Below are positions 8,024 through 15,900 of a DNA stretch of 64,000 nt, one piece after another. The stretch is from Candidatus Phocaeicola excrementigallinarum (GTDB lineage Bacteria > Bacteroidota > Bacteroidia > Bacteroidales > Bacteroidaceae), in the NCBI GenBank assembly GCA_019120125.1, contig DWVR01000057.1:1-64000 (forward strand). The letters are read 5' to 3'. Below the pieces are notes generated by a model, which worked only from the letters and a program-made list of their open reading frames with translations, was not told where the DNA came from and made no database searches. Within the stretch, counting starts at the first letter, position 1, and each line of letters opens with the position of its first letter. The position numbers and the translations under genes were made by a program.

Positions 8024-8467
8024 ATGAAACGGAACCTATATATCGGCATCTGCCTGCTCATGGCGGTGCTGGCACTGGGAGGATGCAAGAAAGCTCCCAT
8101 CAATCCCGACATAGAGGGACACTGGCAACTGCTGGAATTCACGACCAAGGCAGACGGACAGACTCATGAATGCGAACGGATCTACTACAGCATCCAGCTT
8201 TGGGTGATTGAGGTGGCGGAAAAAGGAGGTCCTTTGGAACTGACTTCGTTTCGCGGACGCTACAGGTATGACGAGACGGACAATACCATCCGCATAAAGG
8301 ACCTGAGCACGTATGATGTGCCGGAACTCTCACGGCCTGCGGAGGTGTGGGAGCTGTTGCCGTATGGCCTGAACTGTACGAACCCGACTTTTGAGGTGGT
8401 AAGCGTGGACAAGCGTTGGATGACTTTGGAATCGGACTACGCGATACTCAAACTCAAGAAATTCTGA
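8024..8467 (+). CDS. Lipocalin-like lipoprotein
   Basis: Small lipoprotein of 147 residues. The signal peptide ends in a lipobox (LGGC, Cys about residue 21). The mature part begins 'IEGHWQLLEFTT', the opening of lipocalin-like domains in Bacteroidales, and ends 'WMTLESDYAILKLKKF', a terminal strand pair. Ligand unknown. Encoded between Wzi and UpxY with gaps of 12 bp and 3 bp, so probably one operon; a role in capsule attachment is possible but not shown. Confidence 0.65.
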   Translation: MKRNLYIGICLLMAVLALGGCKKAPINPDIEGHWQLLEFTTKADGQTHECERIYYSIQLWVIEVAEKGGPLELTSFRGRYRYDETDNTIRIKDLSTYDVPELSRPAEVWELLPYGLNCTNPTFEVVSVDKRWMTLESDYAILKLKKF

Positions 8468-8470
8468 CAC

Positions 8471-8986
8471 ATGGACAAGGAAGAACATTGGTATGCCCTC
8501 TATGTGAGGATGCATCATGAGAAAAAGACCGCCGCAAGACTGGATGAGCTGGGTGTGACCAACTATCTGCCTGTGCAGGAAACGGTACGCCAATGGAGCG
8601 ACAGAAAAAAGAAGCTCACCGTAGTGGTGATCCCGATGATGATCTTCGTGCGGACCGATGAGCAGGGAAGGCTGGAACTGATCAGGAACTTCCCTTCCAT
8701 CACAGGAGCCTTGATTGACAGAAGCACGCACCGCCCTGCCATCATCAGGGATGAGGAAATGGAAAGGTTCAGATTCATGCTGGATTTCTCGGAACAGACG
8801 GTGCATTTCATTGACAAGCCGCTGGCTCCGGGGGACAAGGTAAAAGTAATCAAAGGTCCTCTGACCGGACTGGAAGGTGAACTGATCTATCTGGACAACA
8901 AGTCGGAGATTGTGGTCAGAATCGACCAACTGGGATCCGCCTCCGTGGAGATTCCGGGAGGATATGTGGAAAAACTTTATAAATGA
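8471..8986 (+). CDS. UpxY-family NusG-like transcription antiterminator
   Basis: Specialised NusG paralogue that keeps RNA polymerase elongating through long polysaccharide operons in Bacteroidales. The NGN domain (about 5-110, 'HWYALYVRMHHEKKTAARLDE', 'IPMMIFVRTD') is followed by a KOW-type C-terminal domain (about 118-168, 'LAPGDKVKVIKGPLTGLEGELIYLD'). The 171-residue length is normal. In well-studied Bacteroides capsule loci upxY is the first gene and is followed by upxZ. Here it is the last gene of its run, and no upxZ-like frame follows before the convergent TlpA gene. It may act in trans or on an operon whose start is outside the window. Confidence 0.88.
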   Translation: MDKEEHWYALYVRMHHEKKTAARLDELGVTNYLPVQETVRQWSDRKKKLTVVVIPMMIFVRTDEQGRLELIRNFPSITGALIDRSTHRPAIIRDEEMERFRFMLDFSEQTVHFIDKPLAPGDKVKVIKGPLTGLEGELIYLDNKSEIVVRIDQLGSASVEIPGGYVEKLYK

Positions 8987-8988
8987 AA

Positions 8989-9052
8989 ATGAAGAGTGAG
9001 GAATGAAGAATTACTGTGAAATGCAGCTCTGTCTTCATCCCTCACTCTTCAT
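8989..9052. repeat. Dispersed long hairpin, family 1 (copy A)
   Basis: Inverted repeat with 21-nt arms differing at one base (left arm 8989-9009, right arm 9032-9052; core GAAGAGTGAGGAATGAAGA) around a 22-nt loop. It lies between the convergent UpxY and TlpA genes and could act as terminator. A second copy of the same arm sequence is at 56811-56878. Confidence 0.8.
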
Positions 9053-9063
9053 CCTATAAGATT

Positions 9064-10164
9064 TTATTTGAAGAGCTCGGCCAATTTGGCATCCATCTCC
9101 TCGCCGCGCAGATTGCGGGCTACAATCGTACCGTCCTGAGCGATGAGCACTGTTGATGGGATGGAACGCACGCCATACAGCTTGGCTCCCTCACTCTGCC
9201 AGCCTTTCAGGTCGGACATCTGCGGCCAGGTGATCTTCAGGTCGGCAATGCCTTTCTTCCAGCTTTCCAGATTGCTGTCGAGAGACACGCCTACCACACC
9301 GAATCCTTTTGCCTTGTATTTGGCATAAGCGGCCACCACATTCGGCATTTCCATACGGCAGGGACCGCACCAGCTTGCCCAGAAGTCCACCAGAGTATAT
9401 TTGTTCCTGCTTACATAATCAGACAGCCTTACTTCTTTTCCTTCCGGAGTATCCAACGCGAAATCAATGTATTTCTGACCCTCGGAAGTCTTTGCCACTG
9501 TCTCCACATATTCTTTCAGACGCACGAAATCAGGCTTGGAAGCCAACGGTGCGGGAACTTTCGCAAGCAAAGGCTGCACATCCGCCACTTCAAACGAAGA
9601 GCCGAACATACACAGCAGTTCCACGCCGGCCGCCTTGTCTAGATTGTTGGAGATGATCTCCAGCACACGACTGGAACCCGCCTCTTCCTTTTCGTCAAGC
9701 ACCTTCGCCAGTGAATCCTTCTGGGCCACAGTCAATGTGGAATCGGTGGTCATCTTCTCGTAAACGGATTTCATTTCCTTATTGATGCTCTGGAACTCAT
9801 CCATGAATCCCTGAAGAGCATCATTATTGACTGTTCCTGACACATGACTTGCCTCCGGGTTCATGTTCACGGTCACCGTACCCGGCTCCACAAACAGCAT
9901 GGCAGCCATGTGGTTGTCACCTTTCATATAAGTCACATAACGGACAGCGGCGACCGAATCGGGAGTCCCCGTAAACTCGAACGTGCCGTTCTTTACAACC
10001 GTTGAATCCAATGCCACGAAACCGTCTTCCGTACGGTCCTGCAAATAAACGGTATCACCGTCCGCCGCACCTTCCGCCGTACCCTTGATCGTATAACCGG
10101 CTTTCTCCTGACATGCCGCCAACGCCATTACTCCCGCAGCGGCAAACCAAACTAATCTTTTCAT
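9064..10164 (-). CDS. TlpA-like thiol-disulfide oxidoreductase lipoprotein with DUF4369 N-terminus
   Basis: Periplasm-facing lipoprotein with a C-terminal thioredoxin fold. The lipobox 'LAAC' ends the signal peptide (Cys about 19). Residues about 22-120 match the beta-rich DUF4369 domain ('YTIKGTAEGAADGDTVYLQDR'), a helical linker follows, and about 225-366 is an AhpC/TSA-TlpA domain with the active site 'WASWCGPCRMEMP' and the cis-Pro loop 'VRSIPSTVLI'. The 366-residue length is typical for this Bacteroidales family. Proposed role is reduction or isomerisation of periplasmic disulfides. It is a single gene, convergent with UpxY. Confidence 0.9.
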   Translation of the reverse strand: MKRLVWFAAAGVMALAACQEKAGYTIKGTAEGAADGDTVYLQDRTEDGFVALDSTVVKNGTFEFTGTPDSVAAVRYVTYMKGDNHMAAMLFVEPGTVTVNMNPEASHVSGTVNNDALQGFMDEFQSINKEMKSVYEKMTTDSTLTVAQKDSLAKVLDEKEEAGSSRVLEIISNNLDKAAGVELLCMFGSSFEVADVQPLLAKVPAPLASKPDFVRLKEYVETVAKTSEGQKYIDFALDTPEGKEVRLSDYVSRNKYTLVDFWASWCGPCRMEMPNVVAAYAKYKAKGFGVVGVSLDSNLESWKKGIADLKITWPQMSDLKGWQSEGAKLYGVRSIPSTVLIAQDGTIVARNLRGEEMDAKLAELFK

Positions 10165-10210
10165 GAATCGTTTTTTTGTTTTATGAGTTAATGATATGCT
10201 TCATCAGACA

Positions 10211-10250
10211 AAAAAAGAGAATGAAGAACCCGCACCGGCAATTCTTCATT
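10211..10250 (-). terminator. Rho-independent terminator of the WecA-like gene
   Basis: AATGAAGAA (10220-10228) and its complement (10242-10250) form a 9-bp stem. Read on the minus strand the hairpin is followed by a T-rich tract (complement of 10210-10219). It sits 10 nt past the stop of the gene ending at 10260. The arms resemble part of the family-1 hairpins. Confidence 0.65.
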
Positions 10251-10259
10251 CACCATCCG

Positions 10260-11381
10260 TCATTGTTTGTTTCCCTGCCCCTTTTTCTTCTTCGCGATAA
10301 TCCAGTCGAACCAAAGGTGCATCAACGTCCACGCCACCACATCAATGACAAACACCCACGTATTGTTCATATAATGGATGGCGATCATCGTAAAGGCACA
10401 GAAACAGGCCGAGACAAACTGGATGGTCACCAAGGCACTGCGGGGAGAGAATCCCATCGCAAGGAACTTATGATGGATATGGGACTTGTCGGGCAGGAAA
10501 AGAGGCTTGTGGTTACGGGCACGACGCATCACGACACGCACCACATCCAGACAAGGCACCATCAGCACGCTGAAAGAAACCAGTACAGGACTGCTCATCG
10601 GAGAAACGCGCAAGGACGGGTCGTACATGCTGTACTTTATCACCAGGAAGCTCAACAGGAAGCCCAGTGTCAGACTGCCCGTATCGCCCATGAATATCTT
10701 ACGCCCACGGTCGGCGTTTCCGAACACATTATACACAAAGAAAGGAATGATCACTCCCACGGTAGCGAAAGCCAGCAGGGAATGCAACCAGTATTGGTAA
10801 TGGATAAACAATACACCGAACACGATCAACGCCACCATGCTGAGTCCCGACGCCAGACCGTCGATTCCATCAATCAGGTTGATGGAGTTCGTGATGAACA
10901 CCACCAGGAGGATTGTCAAAGGAATACCGACCATCGGACTGATCTGGTAAATGCCGAACAGGCCATAGAAACTGTTCACGTACAGTCCTGACACCGGGAA
11001 CATCATCGCGGCCAGAATCTGGACAAGGAATTTCTTGCGGTAGCGCACCCCTACCAGATCATCGGCAATACCCACGATATACAACAAGGTCAGCCCTCCC
11101 ATCAGGAAAAGCATCTCGCAGGCAATGCGCTCCATCCCGACACCGTCAGAGAAAGTCCCGATCAGCAACCGTATGCCCGTAAACACACATACACAAAACA
11201 GGATGACCGGGAAAAAGGTCACGCCACCCAGACGGGGAATCGGACGCTTATGCACCTTGCGTTCGTTCGGTTCATCGAACAACCGCTTCCTCAACGAGAT
11301 AATCAAGATATTAGGGATAATGACACGCCCCAAAAACACGGCGCACAAAAAAGCCGCAATGATTATGTATAAGTTCTCCAT
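10260..11381 (-). CDS. WecA/MraY-family undecaprenyl-phosphate glycosyl-1-phosphate transferase
   Basis: Polytopic inner-membrane enzyme that starts polysaccharide or O-antigen assembly by moving a sugar-1-phosphate (HexNAc-1-P in characterised WecA) from UDP-sugar to undecaprenyl phosphate. Family motifs are 'RKVHKRPIPRLGGVTFF' near the N-terminus, 'GIADDLVGVRYRKKFLVQ' (Asp-Asp), 'NSINLIDGIDGLASGLS' and 'FMGDTGSLTLGF'. The HxH-type loop 'DKSHIHHKFLAMGFSPRSA' comes later. There are about ten membrane segments in 373 residues, normal for the family. It has its own promoter and terminator and stands outside the capsule operon, so it may serve several glycans. Confidence 0.92.
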   Translation of the reverse strand: MENLYIIIAAFLCAVFLGRVIIPNILIISLRKRLFDEPNERKVHKRPIPRLGGVTFFPVILFCVCVFTGIRLLIGTFSDGVGMERIACEMLFLMGGLTLLYIVGIADDLVGVRYRKKFLVQILAAMMFPVSGLYVNSFYGLFGIYQISPMVGIPLTILLVVFITNSINLIDGIDGLASGLSMVALIVFGVLFIHYQYWLHSLLAFATVGVIIPFFVYNVFGNADRGRKIFMGDTGSLTLGFLLSFLVIKYSMYDPSLRVSPMSSPVLVSFSVLMVPCLDVVRVVMRRARNHKPLFLPDKSHIHHKFLAMGFSPRSALVTIQFVSACFCAFTMIAIHYMNNTWVFVIDVVAWTLMHLWFDWIIAKKKKGQGNKQ

Positions 11382-11474
11382 AAGTTTTTTGTGTATGCAC
11401 TTTATTTTTCAACCTTCCCGCAAGACATCCTCCGGCTGTGCCCGGAAACACCGTCCGTAAAAGGTAGTTGAATG

Positions 11475-11506
11475 CAAATGTAGCTGAATTTTCATTACCT
11501 CCCAAA
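11475..11506 (-). promoter_or_regulatory. Predicted promoter of the WecA-like gene
   Basis: On the minus strand a -33 TTTG (11503-11506), a 20-nt spacer and a -7 TACATTTG (11475-11482) match the Bacteroidetes consensus very well. The transcript would have a leader of roughly 85-90 nt before the ATG at 11381. Confidence 0.7.
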
Positions 11507-11581
11507 AAAGAGACTGATGATTTTTTTCACAAGACAGATTTTCATGGTTTTCTTTAGGAAAAGACAAATTACACCCTACAC

Positions 11582-12271
11582 TCATACACATAAAAGCAAA
11601 AAGCAACATGCCCCACAGATCCATCCGAGAGTCTCGGACGAAAGACCCGCACACATGGCGAGACCGGTGTAATCCAACGACGCGAAAAAGAAGAGCACAA
11701 AAAACAGGGTGACCAGATAGTCTGATTTCCTGACGAACATGGCGGACATCCCTCTCACCACATCCCTGTCACTCAGATAAGCGTCGGACGCGATACCATA
11801 GGCCACCGACGGCAAGGCAATTCCAAATGAAACGACCCACCAGAATCCGTCGGCCAGCGGAGACCCCTGGAAGCTTCCGACCACACTGCTTGCCACTCCC
11901 CACGGCCCCCATACCAACAACAAAAGGATACCGATGTACGTTCCAAAAGTCACGGCCGACAGGACAAGCGCACGACGCTCTTTCCGGGACAAGCTCTCCC
12001 GCTGCCCGGACACCATGGAACGACAGGCCTTCCCGATTCCGGAATCCGACCATAACCCGAGTCCCGGAAAAAGAGCCAAGATGACCGGCAGGGCAAGCGG
12101 AGAAAGATACACCGTCCCCAGCGTCCGAAACACCCAACGGAGGCCCTCATCGCCCAACAGACTGCGCACTCCGGACCATCCATATACAGACCCCACCCAT
12201 GACACGAATGTCACCAGACCGGTCAAAAGGAAAAAGCAGGTGGCAGGATGGGGGAAACGCTTATTCTTCAT
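11582..12271 (-). CDS. Short AbgT-related membrane protein
   Basis: Polytopic membrane protein of 229 residues with about six hydrophobic segments. The opening 'PHPATCFFLLTGLVTFVSWVGSVYGW', then 'LLGDEGLRWVFRTLGTVYLSPLALPVILALFPGLGLWSDSGIGKA', resembles the first third of AbgT (p-aminobenzoyl-glutamate) transporters, which are about 500 residues. The rest of an AbgT fold is absent, so it is either a reduced relative or something that only shares this region. Its start overlaps the end of the response-regulator gene by 11 bp, so it is the third gene of a sensor-regulator operon. Confidence 0.55.
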   Translation of the reverse strand: MKNKRFPHPATCFFLLTGLVTFVSWVGSVYGWSGVRSLLGDEGLRWVFRTLGTVYLSPLALPVILALFPGLGLWSDSGIGKACRSMVSGQRESLSRKERRALVLSAVTFGTYIGILLLLVWGPWGVASSVVGSFQGSPLADGFWWVVSFGIALPSVAYGIASDAYLSDRDVVRGMSAMFVRKSDYLVTLFFVLFFFASLDYTGLAMCAGLSSETLGWICGACCFLLLCV

Positions 12272-12998
12272 CAGGCTCCAGATTGTCTATATCCAGAATA
12301 CGGAGCTCGAACGCGCGTGTCACCAGACGGCAGGCATTCACTCCAGTCCGCTCATCGGCCCTGAAAAGACGGTTCACCAGCTCGTTCTGGCGTTTCTCTA
12401 CCGACTTCACCCCGAACGGCATCCCCTTCAGGTTCGTGATCATCTCCTTGGTATATCCCAAAGCCAGATGGCGCAACAGACGCTCGTCATACTCGTCAAT
12501 GTCATAATCCACAACCGCTTCCTGCCGCCGCTGCCCGGCTTCGACAGTCTGCTTGAAACGCTCCACGATCTTCTCCAGGATCGGCTGGTTGAACACCAGC
12601 CTTCTGCCGTCCATCACCGCCTGTACATCAGTGGCGGTCAGCAGCTCTCCGGTCTTCAGGATAATACCCACCGCACCCGCGTTGAGGGCATCCACCCACA
12701 GCTTCTCGTTGAGCACCTCTCCGGTAAAAATCAGCACTTTGATTTCCGGACGTTCCTTGTGCAGACGGGAACAGATCTCCACGCCGATGGTCGTGGAGCC
12801 GCCCAACCCAAGATCAAGCAACACCATGTCCGGTGTCTTGGCCTCAAGCAAGGTCCAGAACTCCGCCTCGGTCATGGCCGTTCCGATCACCTCGGCATCC
12901 GGTATTTCATGACGGAAAATCTCCTCTGTTCCCTTCAACTCCAGCTTCACGTCCTCTACGATAATCACTTTAAACTTTTCCATATTGTCATCATTCAT
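12261..12998 (-). CDS. Response regulator with non-classical C-terminal output domain
   Basis: Receiver domain at about 8-130: 'KVIIVEDVKLELKG' (acidic pocket), 'PDMVLLDLGLGG' (phosphoacceptor Asp about residue 62), 'KVLIFTGE' (Thr) and 'GIILKTGE' (Lys). The C-terminal part (about 155-235) has an acidic 'YDIDEYDERLLRHLALGYTKEMITNLKGMPFGVKSVEKRQNEL', which looks like a LuxR/sigma-4-type helix-turn-helix ('LLRHLALGYTKEMI...VKSVEKRQNEL'). The predicted function is DNA-binding regulator driven by the sensor gene just upstream, whose stop overlaps this ATG (ATGA arrangement). Confidence 0.85.
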   Translation of the reverse strand: MNDDNMEKFKVIIVEDVKLELKGTEEIFRHEIPDAEVIGTAMTEAEFWTLLEAKTPDMVLLDLGLGGSTTIGVEICSRLHKERPEIKVLIFTGEVLNEKLWVDALNAGAVGIILKTGELLTATDVQAVMDGRRLVFNQPILEKIVERFKQTVEAGQRRQEAVVDYDIDEYDERLLRHLALGYTKEMITNLKGMPFGVKSVEKRQNELVNRLFRADERTGVNACRLVTRAFELRILDIDNLEPDEE

Positions 12999-15900
12999 TG
13001 TTTCTCGTTCATTTTTTTGCGGAAAGGCACGGTAAACCAGACTTTAAAGCCTCCCCCCTCTGCCTTGCAGGCATTGATGCGGCATCCCCGTTTCCCGGCA
13101 AACTCGTCATGGTCGCGTACAATCTGCTTGCACACCAGATATTCCGTACCGGTCAACGTCTGCCCGTTATCCTGCGCGCACATCCGTTTCTTGTCCGGAT
13201 AAAACAGCGCGTCCAGTTCTTCCTGCGACATATCCCTCCGGCTGTCCGTGAAAGAGACCCTCACGAAACTGCCGTCCCTGACCACATCCAGTCTCAACCT
13301 ACCGGATACGGGAACACGTACGGCCTCATCCACCAGATTTTCCAACAGAAAACGCAGCAACACGGCATCACCCGTAGCATAAAGCGGTTCGGCACCGACC
13401 TCCAGTTCCAGCTGGAAATCCAGTCTCCGTGTCTGCCGAGCCACATATTTCCGCATTCCCTCCGCCAGTTCCTTCATGTCGACTTCCGAGCGACGGAACG
13501 TGACCTCTTCCAGTTGGCGGGCCGCACACGAAGTCAGCAAGGAGAATACATCCTTATAATATTCCACCAGTTCCGCCATGTCACCAAGCATTTCCTTTCT
13601 CTCCGCAGGGTCAGCCGCACCCAACCGGCCGGCCATCTGCCGGATACGGTTCGGATAGTAGACCGTCTCGTGCTTAATGGTCGAAAGACAGTTGTCAAGC
13701 ACCATGTTCTGCACATGGAGCTGGTTTTCCTCAAAAACAGCCCTACGTGCCTCGTCCTGTGCCAACTCGATATCATGGAACTTGCGGTTTACCTGCACGA
13801 TGGTATTATACAGAATGACAGCCAGATAGTTGCCCACCAGCTCCACAAGCAGCCTGTCCTCCTCGCGGACATACGGACGGGCCATCCGCAAAGCCATCAC
13901 TCCCACACAATGCCTCTCACCTCCCGCTTCGACCCACAAAGGCAGGCAACTCCATTCCAGTCCTTCCGCCCACTGCAAACGGCGGATCTCATAGCAGCGC
14001 CGCACACGGCCGTACCACTCCTCATCGGCCACTTTCCGGTAACAGGCGAACTTCAATTTATGAGTCTCCTCGTCAACCACCGCCAACGCCAGATTGTCGA
14101 GCGCGACCAGCTCGTTCATCTCCCTGAACATATGGCGGACAACACGCTCCGCCACATCACCCTCGCCTTCCGTACGCATCGAAGCCGAAAATACGGCACG
14201 GTTAATGGCAAACACCTCCTCGATATGATACCGATAGCGCAGACGGCGACGGAGATACAGGCCGTAATAAGCGGCCAGACATCCCAACACGATCAGCACG
14301 AAAATGCAGAGAGCAATCCGCTTGTTGCCTGCCGACTTCCGCATCTGGACACAATACTCCTCCAACGACGTGTCCCGGCTAAGCCGCTTGTAGAGTGAGG
14401 CATACGCACCGTTGTTATACCTGTAACGGCGGAAATCCTTCAGTGCCAGCGAAGCCACCGCCACCTCATTGCGCACGTCAAGCAGGATATGATAATCCGT
14501 ATCGAAACGGTCGGCAAGCCAGGCCAGCTCGCCCGACTCTCCCTCACCGTCCAAAGCCAGCAGGGGACCTTCTTTTCCGGAATATTCCTGATAATGTGCG
14601 TTCATATAATGAAACACACTGTCTGCCAGTTCAATGGCCGAACGATAATCTCCGTTCACATTACAGTCGTACACCCAATTGGCATAATAGTCGGCTATGG
14701 CCAACAAGCTGTCATAACCGCTCACTTCCGCAGCACTGCCCGGAACGTCCTGAAGCCCGGACCCCGTACGGCCACACCCTCCCAGACAAGCCATACAGAC
14801 CACACCTGCCACCAACAATGCCTTTCTCACTCCCTTGGGAAGCCGGAAGCAGAACCGGCTTCCTTTCCCTACCGTACTCTCAATACGGAACCGGCACACC
14901 TCAAACACCTTATTGGTCTTGCGGTATTTCTCGATGATGCCTTTGCAGTTCATCAGTCCGAAACCATGCCCTTTTTGCCCATGCAGGAGTGAAGCGTCCG
15001 CAGCCGTCTCCATACCGATGGCACTCGGATCATACACCTTCTCATCCAGAATACGGTGAATGTCGTTTTCCGACAGTCCCGGTCCGTCGTCACTTACCGA
15101 GATCTCCACATAATCCTCCGCTTCCGTGGCGGACAAGGATATATGCCCTCCTTCCTGCGTATATTTCCGCGCGTTCTCCGCCAGTGTATTGATCATGAAC
15201 AATGTCAGCGCCTTGTCAGCCTTCACGACTGCGGAAGTGTCTTCCACGGTCAACTGCTGGCGCCTCATCTCAAAGGAACGCCGTCCCTTGGCCACCACCG
15301 AAAACAGTTCCTGCAAGGCGAAATTCTCGATCTTCAGGCTCAACGTGCCCTGACGCATTTTGATCCATAATGCCAGTATATCATTGTATTCATTGATCTT
15401 GTCCGTCAGCTCTCCGATATAGCCCAACTTGTTTTCCGTCACATCCTCCGGCATTTTCCCGATACCCGACCTCAATTTCCGTATCTCGTTCGCCACGCGG
15501 TCAATGAACGGCAGAATGCCTGTCACAATGGCCAGACAAGCCTTCTTCACCTCGTTCCGACATTTGTTTTCCACCAGATGCTGGCGATGGACGTACTGTT
15601 CTTTCTCCAACCGCTTTCTTTCATCGTCAAGGGACACCAGGTTCAAACCGTTCTCCAGCGTCCAGGCCAGATAAGGCAGCAACAGCTCCACAAGGTCGCT
15701 GTCTTCCTTCTTCATAGGTAAGGACAAAGCCAGCCACAAGGTGCCTACCGCCCCGGACTTTCCCGGCGACACCAAAGGAAACGGCCGGACTTCCCCTTTC
15801 TCCGGCCGGAAATCCTCCCTCTCCTCCTCTGCCGCCCACGTGATCCGGATCCCGTCCGCATGAAACATCTCCTGCAAATCTCCCTTCACGGCCTTGCACA

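Noticed and set aside
12998-14398. 466-codon plus-strand frame and several other long frames opposite the giant sensor
   Set aside because: They are antisense shadows of a GC-rich coding region. The minus-strand protein has clear domains throughout.
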